64,000 nucleotides of DNA from Physcia stellaris (Eukaryota; Ascomycota; Lecanoromycetes; Caliciales; Physciaceae). Positions 34,546 to 47,192 of this stretch are shown here, piece by piece. Position 1 is the stretch's first letter. Each line of letters opens with the position of its first letter. Under the pieces are notes generated by a model. That model had not been told where the DNA came from, made no database searches, and was given only the letters and a program-made list of their open reading frames with translations. The translations under genes were made by a program, and so were the position numbers. The stretch is taken from assembly GCA_018902385.1 (NCBI GenBank), contig JABSSW010000012.1, positions 765,124 to 829,123 of the forward strand, written 5' to 3'.

Positions 34546-36592
34546 TCATAACTTCTTCGATTCCAGCGTAGGGAAAGATGGAAGGCCTCTTTCAGGGAAA
34601 TTGGCTTCGAAGGCGCTCATGAACTGGAACATGAGATCTTCTCTTCCACCCTGCGCGACAAGACCCAGTCCAAACGGTCGTCCATTGTAATCCAGGATGC
34701 CAAGAGGCATCGAAGCAATGGGAACGCCTGTCAAAGTCAATAAGCTGAATGGCTAGGCATGAGAATCAGGGGACGTGATAATCGGAAGAACTTACCTGCG
34801 GCAGAAGCAATTTCGAAGAAGAGGCAGTCCGCTGAGAAGGCGAGCAAATCGAGATTTTTCTCTTTGAACAGCTTCTCTATGCCTTCATCTCGTGCAACAT
34901 GCCGGAAGTATGCTACGTCATTTTCGTACTCCTCCTGACTTGGGCGACTGTGCAATCCTTTCAAAAGCCAATCCTGGTCAGGATGATCTTGTGTGAACCA
35001 ATTAACAAGAGGCAGCCAATGAATGGTTATACACACTAACCCTTTGGCAGCTCCTCGGCCGCATGCTTTTTGTTGAATTCCACAAGCTCCTCAAGCGTGG
35101 ATATGCCATCTACGTCGGCGAGGCTGAGGTAGTGTGACACACTACTCTTCATTTCATAGACTACGAGAAGGGATTTCAATTTACAGTTATGTTGATCGGG
35201 TTCGGTACTCACGTGTTGCTGTTGTTGTACTCATGCATCCGTCGCGGTTGAGAGAGGATACTGGAGGAACAGAGACCGGATACTCAACAGAAGCAGCTTC
35301 GCGACTGCGGATAATCGAGACTGCATCATCAACTGCGTTTATCTAAGTCATCATTGTAAGCATTGAAATTACAAGTTATCTTGCAGAAAAGACGTACGAT
35401 CTGGCGATCTACTTCCTCGATCCTTTCGATAAGTTCTGGTGGGTAGTGCCATACACGAGGATCAAGAAAGCCGATTCTAAGACCTCGGAAACTCTTCGAA
35501 AGACAATCCACAAGCTCCCTAGTTTGAAAAGACTTTTTCGCATCCGGTTCCAAAAGACAGTCAGTTATGGACGCAAGATCAATGACAGACTTTGCCATGC
35601 CTCCAACAGCATCAAAGTGAATAGAGACAGGCCAGATGCCTGACATATCCACGCTGCCCGGAGTAGGTTTCAAGGTGTACAGTCCAGCACGGGTAGCTGG
35701 CGAGATGAGCGATCCTATAGAGTCTGTTCCCAGGGCAAGAGGAGAGTACCCGGCCGAGACTCCAACCGCTGAACCAGTTGAAGAGCCGCATGGGTTCTAC
35801 AATTGATATTAGCGACTCCAGTTTCTGTCACCTGGAAAAGCAACATACGGAATGTCCCATTGGCTTGTCTTCAGGATCAAGCGGTATGTAGGCCGAACGA
35901 GTCTGTCCACCGAAGGCGGACCAGCCGTTCGAAGGCGATTCTCCTCTACAAGCTTGTAAATCTTTCTGCAACCTTCAGCATTGCTTTCTTACTTTACGCC
36001 ACATAGTTCCTAACTCCAACGAGTCAGCTTCCTTTTTCTGCCAAATTTACGCTACCCATAGGGCTAGATCGTACATTCAGGTTGGTCTTTGCCAGAACAA
36101 TAACCCCCATATCATTGAGCTAGGATCAAAAGGCATCAACATGCGGACTACATATAGAGTTCCATAGCCCAGACCTTATCAACAATCTTGGATGTTTTCT
36201 GAGGGATTGAGTCCTTCAGACCAAGACTGCCGACGCTCGTTTTGAGTCCATATTTTGGACTCGTTGCAATGGCATCCTGGATAGCTCAGCGGTTGATTTG
36301 GCTACTAGTGCTGGCCTCTGACCTTGACAAGTAATGGTATTCCATGAAAACAACTTCTCACGTAACCCGATGAGCGCTCCTTATCAAGCTGTCGAGCTCG
36401 CTCTCGAAGGGTGTCAAGTGGTGCAATAGCAGTTATTGCCCGTAAGTTGACTCCCTGTCGATCATGACTTTCGATCTGTGCGAGACAGGACTCGATGAGC
36501 TCAACGCTTGTAAGTGATTTTGCTTCCAACCTCTTCTGCAAGGAGTGGGCATCCAAAGTCAATAATTCGGTGACCGTCAATGCTTTCTTCAT
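34546..36592 (-). CDS. Amidase-signature hydrolase
   Basis: Hydrolase of carboxamides (amidase signature family); substrate unknown. Ten exons inferred on the minus strand: 36592-36323, 36276-36175, 36119-36075, 36013-35998, 35943-35849, 35796-35398, 35342-35213, 35160-35041, 34987-34796, 34727-34546; 516 residues. Catalytic triad region: Lys in IPLLVK/DAIAT, cis-Ser in PCGSSTGSAVGVSAG and nucleophile in LGTDSIGSLISPA. The C-terminus PLGILDYNGRPFGLGLVAQG is typical. The fourth exon is only 16 nt; at its junction the family Glu in NLxELGTMW is missing from my model (NLN/LGTMWRES), so either that splice or that residue is wrong. No signal peptide. Confidence 0.87.
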
Positions 36593-37030
36593 GGTCCTAT
36601 AGTGTAGGCGGAAGGTCTGAGGAATATGATGATACTAATGTCTCTGTAGATTGCGTCAAACATGCAGGTTGCAACTGGAACTTGTAGGAATTCATTGACA
36701 TGGTGAATCGGCTTGACAGCGCCCTTAACCGCCTAGCGATTCATACCTCGCTCGACAGGATAAATTTGTATGAAGGCTTACCTGTTGAATCTGACTCCCA
36801 TTAGCGCACGGTATCAGCCCAAGACAACAGGTGACTGTACATAAAGTTGTCTCATTGTTTGGGGATTCGACAAGAACTGTGTGCAATGGCCGCAGATGCA
36901 CAGAATTAAAGGGCAACACACGAGTAGTTGTAATAAGCCACATCATTGAGCACGAATCTTGATATCGCCTTCCTTTTCTTTCAAAGAAGGGCAACAATTT
37001 CGTTTATGAGTCATTGTGCGAATCAAACTT
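36593..37030. other. Intergenic region upstream of the amidase
   Basis: 438 bp between the RAD1 stop and the amidase start, both genes minus strand. No supported gene. Confidence 0.45.
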
Positions 37031-38064
37031 CTATTCTGTAGCATCCTCTTCCTCTTCGTCACCTTCGCCGTCCTCGGGCAAGTAGGGTACAAATCGGAAA
37101 TCGACGAAGCTGACCCCGCCACCCTCCACTTCGATCATAAATTGAAGGCTAAGTACACCCTGTTCATCGCCCCTAATACTGACTTTGCTGGCAATAGCCA
37201 TTGCTCTGCTTGCACTTTTAATCAAAGAATATTTGTAGGTATTCACTGTTCGTTTTGGCACTTGAAAGGTCTCCAGTAGCTGAGGGTCTTTGCTGAACTC
37301 GACTGTGGTAGAGCCCATTGGACCATTGGACGAAAGCGTAAAGAAAGGCGCTACAGGAGATGCGGCAATGGTAAGGCGACTTGGCGAAGTTGAAGATAAT
37401 TCGTTGATAGCGTCATGCAACCAGCTCGCACGCATGATGATCTTTTGAGCAAGTTTTTCTCGCTGCAGAGGAATGTCCTCCCGGAATTCGGGTTCGAAAG
37501 TAGTCAGCTCGCAACTTGTGGTGACGCCCGCTTCTTCCAACACGATGCATAGTGGATCACCTTCGGCGGCGTAGCTCAGGCGACACATGCCAGTCATCCC
37601 GAGAACTCGATTTTCGAAAGCGCTAGCAGAGCCTCCACGAGGAAAGGCGCCATTGGCTCCATACGGCTGATCACGGCTTGCCCAACGATCTTTGATGTCA
37701 TTGATGCCGAAAATTTGCAACGTCTCAAGAAGTGAAGATAAAGATATCTGGAAAATAGGAAAGTGGCTTTCCTCCTCGTCTTCGTTTTCATCAACGGGTT
37801 TCGTATACGTGTATGATGTGAAGAGAGATTTCTCGAGGAAGACGAGACCTTTTCATTTGTCAATTTTGCATTAGAATCAAAGCTCAGACTGTGAAGTATT
37901 CTACCTTGCATCACTTGCGACTCTTCGGCCATGAACCGAAGACCATTCGGCGCGATTTGCACTTGTGCTTTGTGAGCAAAGCTTATGCATCGCAATAGGA
38001 GGAACAATTGACGCGCTGAGCTGGAGACAGCACTGAATAGCGGCCGCGACGGATGAATATCCAT
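37031..38064 (-). CDS. RAD1: DNA damage checkpoint clamp subunit RAD1
   Basis: Subunit of the 9-1-1 (RAD9-HUS1-RAD1) checkpoint clamp loaded at damaged DNA. Two exons on the minus strand: 38064-37905 and 37848-37031; 325 residues. N-terminal clamp fold: PLFSAVSSSARQLFLLLRCI, QIAPNGLRFMAEESQVMQG. Second part: FPIFQISLSSLLETLQIFG, LCIVLEEAGVTTSCELTTFE, and SNGPMGSTTVEFSKD. The end FVDFRFVPYLPED is followed by a very acidic tail. The intron is 56 bp and splits a Gly codon. OST5 follows 191 bp upstream on the same strand. Confidence 0.92.
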
Positions 38065-38255
38065 TATACCAGGCTTTGCCCAGCTTGAACGTAAAAGAAA
38101 TTGGGAACCGCATCCACAAATAACGACCTTGTTGTTCGCGGACCTAGTCACAGTTGACGGAGTTGGTGTTCACAGGCCGAACCGGGTATCAAATGGAAGT
38201 ATTTTACAGGCTCAACATCTTCATGTGGTATGTGAATCTTTCACCTCAGAGTCCG

Positions 38256-38646
38256 TCAAACGTATACACCCACAGCACAAATCATGTAAACAGCCCCGAA
38301 TCTGTGCACCGATTAGCCCTTGGTGACATCACTTTTCGACAGCCCATACCCAAATGCCAATGACGCAGGAACGCCCAGTAATGGAATGTTTTTGAGAGAT
38401 CGATCTTTGGAGCCGTCAGTTGTGCAACGCATATTCACACGTAGTGACTCACTCAGTCCGAAGAGACCGGTCAATACAAATCCTACCCGAAGTCAGTTCC
38501 AGGAACAGATCTTGGGGTTTCAATACTTCACTGGTCGACTAACCGATAAGCAGCAGGGTGAAAGCAACGAGGAACTGCCTCTCCTTCGAAACCACTGGGT
38601 GAAACGGGCTGCCAGCTGCTGCCTCCCAGACCTCGTTCAGAGACAT
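38256..38646 (-). CDS. OST5: Oligosaccharyltransferase subunit OST5
   Basis: Small ER membrane subunit of the N-glycosylation complex (TMEM258 family). Four exons on the minus strand: 38646-38544, 38482-38453 (30 nt), 38404-38350, 38301-38256; 77 residues. Seen: MSLNEVWEAAAGSPFHP, first membrane helix QFLVAFTLLLIGFVLTGLFG spanning the first intron, LLGVPASLAFG, and the last helix ending in AVYMICAVGVYV, the family's typical GVYV-like end. All exon joins are in frame with GT/AG borders. No single exon exceeds 35 codons, so plain ORF scanning misses it. It is divergent from GCN5 with 242 bp between start codons. Confidence 0.88.
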
Positions 38647-38888
38647 CGAAGAATTATGCCTTCCACTCAGAACTATGTGCCGATACGCAAGTAAGGGGCT
38701 ATACCGACAGTGTTACTTAATAGTGGCTGATTGATTGCAAGGACACCTGTTTGGAGCAACCAAACTAGGAAGTCGGCGCCAAGAAGTAAGTTAACCGCGC
38801 GGCCAAATGTTCCCAAAACGGACACATCCCGCAATGGCACTCCGCCTTCTCCCAGACACTGACTGAACCACGACCAGAAGCGCCGGTC
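38647..38888. promoter_or_regulatory. Shared divergent promoter OST5 / GCN5
   Basis: 242 bp between divergent start codons. An antisense open frame of about 100 codons across this segment (38673-38978) is taken as chance because it overlaps both the promoter and the first GCN5 exon. Confidence 0.5.
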
Positions 38889-40299
<1,411 letters not shown>

Positions 40300-40783
40300 C
40301 TGAGATAGCCATCGTTTACGTCGTACGATACTGGAGTAGGTGGTTGAAGTGTTCGGTCTTTGATGGCCGCAAATGTCAGAGGCTGTTCGTTTCGGCGCAA
40401 ACTTGGATGTGGATAGTTGTTACGCTTTGATGATTTGAGATACCCTCGGAGCGCAAGGTGACATGGATCACTGAAGTTGGATGATTCTGCCCAAATCATA
40501 GCGACTCGTGTATTTTAGGATATCGCTTCTTTTCCCAGCATCCATCGCTCTGCATTAGCTTCTATCCCTGGCAACGAGCCTGGGTGTGACGACCATGCCC
40601 CGTAGCCCCGCCAGCAGACGCTCATACGCACACTTGAATATGTGCACCAATGCTCGCTCAAAGCAAAGACCTCTCGCCAAGCCACAACCGTTCCCTCTCC
40701 ATCCTCTAAATCCATCCACCTCTACCTCCCGACCTTCTTCCCAAACCCCAGAAACCCGGCAGCACCCCCCCTCTTCGCGCCCC
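40300..40783. other. Intergenic region between convergent GCN5 and CSN7
   Basis: About 480 bp. No supported gene; C-rich low complexity begins near 40700. Confidence 0.4.
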
Positions 40784-41622
40784 TCATCCCCCCAACGCCC
40801 CCCTCACCCACAACCGCCCCATCCCCACCTTCCCCCCAGGCCCCCTCTTCCTCCTCATCTGCTCCTCCTCCTTCATCGCCCTCTCCACCAAGCCCTCATA
40901 CTCCCCCTCCCTCGCCTTCCTCTCCCTCGCGCTGACCCTCACATCCCTAACCTGCGCCTCAATCTCCCCCTAACACGCCCACGCACCTCGCATCCCAGTC
41001 CCCGAGAACCTGCAGCATCGCGGGCACGGAGTTCGGGCGCAGATCGCGGAGAGGTGCGAGGGAGGAGATGTCCACGCGCTGGCTCTGGGTGTCGAGTTTC
41101 GCGTCGATGAGACCGGCGTAGATGGCGCTGATGATGAGGTCTTCGAGGGCGCGGGTTGTGGGGAGGGAGAGCGCGGTCAGGAGGGAGGGGTAGGTTAGGG
41201 TTTTTGGGGAGGGGGAGAGGGCGAGGAGGGTTAGGAGGCGGAGTTTGTGGGATTGGGCTTCTGAGAGGGGGGGGAGGGCCGGCGTTGCTGTTTTGTGTTA
41301 GCTGGTGCTCTGACTTGTGATGCCGTGGGAGAGGTTATGATGGGAGGGAGCTGGAATGTGGTTGAGGGGACGAACTTTCGTAGTCTTTCCATGTTCCCCA
41401 GGCGAAGATCTCGAGGAGCGTGAGGTAGGGTGTGTATTCTTCTGCTGCGTTGCGGAGAGCTTGGATGTTGGGTGTTTGCAGCAGCTCGGCGAAGACGAAG
41501 GTGTTTGGGGCGGACGTGGCTTGTGTTATTAGGTCCACGGCTGCTCGCGGTGAGGTTGCGGATTTGGAGAGTAGGGTAAATGGTTCTAGAGCGTTCAAGG
41601 CTTTTTGCTGAATTGGATCCAT
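40784..41622 (-). CDS. CSN7: COP9 signalosome subunit 7, frameshifted near C-terminus
   Basis: PCI-domain subunit of the COP9 signalosome (cullin deneddylation). Exon 1 41622-41376, exon 2 from 41287. Seen: KALNALEPFTLLSKSATSPR, TQATSAPNTFVFAELLQTPN, YLTLLEIFAWGTWKDYE, then SHKLRLLTLLALS, ALEDLIISAIYAGLIDAKLD and MLQVLGDWDARCVGVLG. In the frame as given a TGA at 40959-40961 ends the protein just after VLGGD. Dropping one base of the five-base run at 40966-40970 restores the expected continuation (EIEAQVRDVRVSARERKARE..) to a stop near 40784. The 3' part is very G-rich on the minus strand. Sequencing error or a real truncation; the PCI domain is complete either way. Confidence 0.85.
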
Positions 41623-42866
41623 GGTTTGTGTGAGGTATATTGCGCTTTGTAGGGAATACGACGGTGCTCGGTTTAGGGTGCAATATGAAGCTTACGCCAA
41701 TTGGATCAAGGATCGAATGGCAGCGTATCTAGGAGAAAGTGTTGAGGGCAATTATTTCAGTATCAATGGGTGAGCTTTATCGATAGCAGATTGGGGCACT
41801 TCACAGAATGTAACACAATTTCCTTGAAAATGGGAAGAGCCTGCGTTCATAAATGTGATTTCATCGGTTCGCAACTACTAGCAGTATTCTGTTTATACTG
41901 CTACTCGAGGTCTCTGATAGAGCTGATCCTGCCGTCCTCCAAGTGAACCAATTTTCACACAGCACCTGTTGTTTGAGAACTGGAAGAAGACATATACCGA
42001 CTCCGTCACAGTAGTAATCTTGTCCTGGACAAGAGCCTTCTTCGTCAATTCATAAAATGAAACGCCGTCATCTCCAGACCGGTCGGCTAGGTATATCCAT
42101 CATTGCTCTCCACAATTCTCAGTTGCAACTCAGAGAGGTCAAGTTCGTTCAAAAGCTGCCTTGAGGCAAGCTTGACGGGAGCTGTCCAACGCAGTAAAAG
42201 CCTTCGGGCTCGTGAAATGAGACGATTCGATGAATACCATTCAGCAGAACCCAAAGAATGAAAGGCTTTTCGGGCTCGGAAGACTTCTAGGGTGCTTCGC
42301 TTGTTGTAATCTGCCACGGACGAGGCAAACTTCGAGCCATGAACGCTCCGAAAAGCACCATCGGCTTGATGCTTGGTATTTCCAAAAGTACCAGATCTCG
42401 AGCCCATCGAGACCGCGTGGTTCTGACTGAATGTTGGGATGATTGAGCCCACGCATGGGGAGCGTAGCCTACCCGGGGCAATTCCTCTCATGATGCTGCA
42501 ATATATAGGCATAGAGCGAATTAGCGATTGGTGCCCGTCTAGCATCGGCGGGCTCTGGGCTCCTTAAGGTCCAGGATACCTACTATCCCAGTCTTAGTCA
42601 CGCATTATGAGAGCCATTGATTCTCTGAGAATATAATCATACCTATCATGATCTGCTTTCCGTCGAACTTATTCTTGGCTTGCTTGTTTAGTCCAAACCG
42701 TGCCCATTTATTCTATCTTTATGCGACATGTGAAGCTCGTCCGAACTTCTTGTTAGACTTCATATACCACTAGACAACCAGAGATATTTCATAAGTAATC
42801 TTCAAAGAAAATTCGAGTGTTCACTTGAACACTATCTTGTACAGATCATTTTTCGACACCACATGA
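41623..42866. other. Intergenic region, one unsupported ORF
   Basis: 1.24 kb. A 152-codon open frame (42087-42545, minus) has no domain, no membrane pattern and no ATG context that persuades me. I leave it unannotated as a gene. Confidence 0.45.
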
Positions 42867-44257
42867 TCATAGATGCGGGATGAACTCAGTCCACTGTACC
42901 GTTGCAAATGCGTCGGCTGGCAATGATCGCTGGCTTAAAAAGATTTCAACAACAATATAAGTCCTCGCAAGCGTGTAGATCACGGTAACAGGTATCATCA
43001 CCGCTACTTCCCACACAGGGATGAAGACAGCCGCTCTCTCAGCCTTCTCCATACTCGACATGGTAGCAACTCTATGACTTTCTGGAAACAGCTTGTTATG
43101 CCATCTCCTCCATCGGCCAACACGGTGGCCGTCTTGGTAAGTCTCGCATATCCATAAAATGACGGCACAGATTGTCATGGCAAGGCAACTAGCCCTCCAT
43201 AGCGTCATCTCAATGGGAGTAGGAAAGTCGAAGTTCCAACCGATAAAATGAATAGCACAGTAGACCATGTCGACGAAGAAGAAGATGATAGCTTCTGGGC
43301 CCGCGCCAATGACCGGAAACCTGTCATTAGTGAATCGCGGCAATGGCCGTTCAGGAGGTCCTCTTCGGAAACGAAGATGAGGTTGAACTTCGGTCAGCCA
43401 TGATGGGGACTGGTCATCAATAAAATCAAGCGGCGTCTGTTGATAAGGCTTGCTTGCCCTATGACCAGCATTAATCAGTATATCCTCAACAGTGGCTTCG
43501 ATGTGAATGATCGTAGGACTTTCGACATCGAGTGGCTTGTTAGCCCATTGGAAATACATTGCGAGAGTGCAGAATACAAAGCTCAGCGTAGTAAGCTCGA
43601 GGGTTGTCACAGGAAGATGCTGAATGGCGCGGCCAACAGTCTGAACGATGAACCAGCCTGTCTGCAAACATGTCAAGGTCTTTTGAAAGCCATCAGCCTT
43701 ACTTTTGTCCCACACTTCTTTCTCGGTCAGCGTGGGATAGGTGGTGTATCCTTGTTGGATGAGATACAACAACTGCTTTGCATTTATGGGAAACGAACAC
43801 CAACCACGTGGCTGCAAGACGAAACCGCCCATGTTAGCATAGAAACCGTGGCGCTTGGTCCAGTTTGGATATCCAGCGGCCCTGAAAGCTTGAACTGAAC
43901 GCCCAGCTTCGACCTTTTGGCCAGTGGCAAAGCCGAGGACGAACTCTGGCGCCATGATGGCCTGAACCATCCATCGCAACTTCCTGCGGATTTGGTGCCA
44001 GTATGTCTCGTGTTTCGCTGGAATGTTCAAATGCAATACTGCCCAAGTGCACAGAAAGACTGTGAAAAGACAGGACCTTGAATCAATTAGCGATGGCCAC
44101 CGTCAAGAGTGGATGTACGGTACCATAGGATATCGAAGGTGCCACGGCCGTCGGGCTGACTGACCCAGCCCTCTTTGCGACCCTCAGCCGTGGTTTGATT
44201 ACTCGCGTGAGAACGGCGCACAACAAGCGTGAGTAAGACGATCAGGCTGGCCGTCAT
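42867..44257 (-). CDS. Fungal multi-pass membrane protein, unknown function
   Basis: Two exons on the minus strand, 44257-44124 and 44076-42867; 447 residues. Member of a lineage-expanded fungal family I recognise only by its pattern: a leader with hydrophobic start (MTASLIVLLTLVV), GTFDILWSCLFTVFLCTWAV and LHLNIPA, then LRWMVQAIMAPEFVLGFATG, a KRHGFYANMGGFVL segment, WDKSKADGFQKTLTCLQTGW, GRAIQHLPVTTLELTTLSFV and several later helices (VDMVYCAIHFIGWNF, VAVMIPVTVIYTLARTYIVV). No enzyme motif is visible. The joined first exon supplies the conserved GTFDILWSC part, which supports the start. Divergent from the lipid-droplet hydrolase with 517 bp between starts. Confidence 0.88.
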
Positions 44258-44774
44258 TGCCCAACACAGTCACTACCGCATGAAGGCGTTTTGAGATGCA
44301 CAGAAACCTCATCACTGTTCCTACTGTAATGACTCAGAGAGACAGGTGTTGCGATACGATTCACGGGGAGCAGTATTCACCGATGTTCGTGGTGACTAGG
44401 ATTGTATCAAGCAGTGGCGGGGTGTCGCAAGCTCGAGTACTTTTTCCACAGCCACATGGAAAATGCGCGTCTAGATTAGAGTACCGTAGTGCAGATCACT
44501 CTTAGCGCCTGCCACATTTCATGCTCCTGGCCATTGTGCAGGCTTCCCGCCTCAGGTGGCCTGGGAAATCCAAGGAGAGGATTCAGCGGCTGTGTGAAGC
44601 AAAGTAGGAATGCTCGCGGCCTTGCTGGATCACTCTCGGGGGAAGCTGTCCGCTGCCAGCTGACTACAGTATATAGTGAAGCCTGGACCCCTTCGTGTAG
44701 ATATCCCTTCATATTCAACATTTTCCCTCACTCAATGCTATCTGGCCGGTATCCTCAAAACTTCCCTGACAGCT
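44258..44774. promoter_or_regulatory. Divergent promoter, membrane protein / lipid-droplet hydrolase
   Basis: 517 bp between start codons. The frame of the hydrolase is open upstream to 44676 and includes no conserved residues. No clear element seen. Confidence 0.4.
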
Positions 44775-46020
44775 ATGGCTATCTCAGTCGCACAGGCAGA
44801 TCGACTGGCTTACTTCCCACCACCAGAAGATAATGCTACAAACGGTCAAGACTACCTCATATTTCTGATTGGCGGAAATCCAGGGTTAATTTCCTATTAT
44901 GAGCCGTTTCTAGAGACTCTTCATGCTCTCCTATGTTCTTCCTCTGCTGCGGAGACAGCAAGGTTTTATGTCTATGGCCGCTCTTTGGCAGGCTTTGAAA
45001 ATTCACGTCTTGCCAATGGAGAAGAATCACCAGGCCCTTTAGGACTGCCAGACCAGATTCAGAATACCGAAGATCTGATCTACAACGAGATCACGCTCTA
45101 TCGGAAAGCCAACTCATTCGAGAAACCTCCTCCGAAAGTTATCCTTATCGGTCATTCGGTAGGTGCCTACATACTGCTGGAAATGATTCGCCGGCACAGG
45201 AAGCGAATCGAAGATTTCGATGATGAAGATTTCGATCTTATTGGCGGTATCTTGCTATTTCCTACCATTGTGAATATTGCAAAATCGCCTCTGGGTCTCT
45301 TTGCTAGCGTAAGCAAGCATGATGGCCTGGGAAGCAGCATCAGAGAGTTGACTCGTGTAGACTTTCCTACGAATCCCACGCATTGCCCAGATCGTAGGGG
45401 CTTTCGCACGATTTTGGACAAATCTCATCCCTACAGCTGTTCTCTACCACATCATTAAGTTGATTATGAGATTCCCCGAGCATGCAGCCCGAACTACCGT
45501 CCGCTTCGTGAGGAGCCCAATGGGAGTGAGGCAGGGCCTGTAAGACGACATCCCTTCTCCTAAACTTCTCTCTATGCCTCCAGGCTGATAGCTGAATTAG
45601 ACATCTTGCAAAGGATGAAATGGATATGATCACCGAAGACAAATGGAACGAAGAGGTCTGGGGAGCCGCGACAGCGCCTGGAACTAACCTCCAGGATACA
45701 GCCAATTCCAACCTTGTATTCTACTGGGGTCAAGGAGTATGTCGTATTCTGGAGATTCCCCTGCTCTCTGTAGGCTAACAGTTGTGAAGGATCAGTGGGT
45801 TGCTAACACTACAAGGGACGATTTGATCGCAGCTAGGGGTCACCGGACACGTAAGGGCTCGGTCGTTCACATTGCTAAGGACTGGAAACCGACAATGTAT
45901 GTGGACGAAGATAAGATCCCCCATGCTTTCTGTATCAAACACAGTGAAACGATGGCGGAATGGGTCAGCCAACGAGTGGTGGAGATCATTGCGGTGCATA
46001 AAGTGGAGAGCAGCACCTGA
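44775..46020 (+). CDS. Lipid droplet-associated hydrolase (LDAH family)
   Basis: Alpha/beta hydrolase of lipid droplets (LDAH, DUF2305 family). Exons 44775-45308, 45361-45539, 45601-45736, 45790-46020; 359 residues. Seen: LIFLIGGNPGLISYYEPFLE (typical family opening), nucleophile elbow GHSVG at about 126-130 (Ser 128), GGILLFPTIVNIAKSPLG, then after the first intron IPTAVLYHIIKLIMRFPEHA, and near the end PHAFCIKHSETMAEWVS with the probable catalytic His. The chosen start MAISVAQADRL agrees with family N-termini; the frame is open further upstream. Substrate is debated in the family (sterol ester or other neutral lipid). Confidence 0.92.
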
Positions 46021-47192
46021 AATGAGAAAAGTGCACAGAGAGAGCACTCTCGGCTTCAAACATCGATACCGGCACCGTATCTAGCATAGTCCGACACAAG
46101 AAGATGACTCCGATGTTCGGAGAGAACAGTCAGGCTTCGACAACCATCCCAGTACTACAAAGTCGCAAGCTGACTAGCGGTACGTCACTGGTGTGGAAGG
46201 ATAGATGGGCGCTTGGTAAGCACATCAGCGTCTGGCCACTGCGGTCAGAAGCGGCAGGAAGTGACGTCTAGGAAGACGTTCCCCGAGAAGTCTAGAGTAA
46301 AGGAGTGGTGCCGTTACGTGTTGGCAGACTCTCAACGGTTGCAGTAGACAGCACCAGAAGAAGGGTCGGATGTTGAAAGGTAGCAGTCTGCTGTTGTACC
46401 AGTATTTAGTGTCGGTAGTTATTTAATTATTCCACCCCACTCTAGCCGTCTTCAAATGCTCCATGCAAATAGCAATATGGCAGGTAATATGGCAGGTTGT
46501 CTTTCCTTCCGCAATCAGGATACAGTCAGCCCAAGTAGAGAACCCAACATGCTGTTTAAGAGGTCAATTGGATTCAAGCCTTACAAGGCTTAGATACTGG
46601 CGGTCGATCGATCCTTTACCGTTCTCACGAAAATCCCATGATGGGGAGCAGTAGTCGAGGCAATGGTATTAATGGTGGGGTAAGGGGGTAAGCTCGGGTA
46701 TTTAAGGTATGTGGGCCGTGGCTTGCGGCGGCAGGGTTACTACACTTTGCTAGTGGGAGGCTAGTTGGTATTAGCAGTGAAGGTCCGCAATCATATCGAA
46801 CCTCTGTGACTCAATCCCCGTGGATCGGTGCCTGATGTAGGTAGATAATGCGAGCGGTACCTTGAAATCCCGCCAGTCTTCCAAGATAAGCACATGTCTG
46901 CTCTTTGACTCCTCTCCCACATTATCATCCCTGTTCGTCTTCCCTTGCAAATCGTGAACCCTTTGTTCTGACCAGCTTTCACGTGTGAGGAAACGGCTGA
47001 GACGGTACCTCCTTCTCTTTCCATTCAACAAAACTGATCAGAACGGAAGCGAAGCTTCTCTTCATCTCACTCACTATTCCTCTACCCCTGAACCTCCCCT
47101 CCCTCTACTCCCAGCTGTTTCTCGGCTTGACAGCAGACTCTCTAGATACAAGTGCAATAGGAGCCAGCAGCCCGTACACCCAGCGTGCTATC
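46021..47192. other. Intergenic region, no gene seen
   Basis: 1.17 kb between two plus-strand genes. A perfect 12-bp tandem duplication (AATATGGCAGGT, 46474-46485 and 46486-46497) is the only structure noticed. The arrestin promoter must lie at its right end. Confidence 0.5.

Noticed and set aside
40586-41110. 174-codon Pro-rich plus-strand ORF
   Set aside because: Antisense of the G-rich 3' part of CSN7; no conserved motif.
42087-42545. 152-codon minus-strand ORF
   Set aside because: No domain, no splice partner and no composition unlike intergenic DNA; insufficient support.
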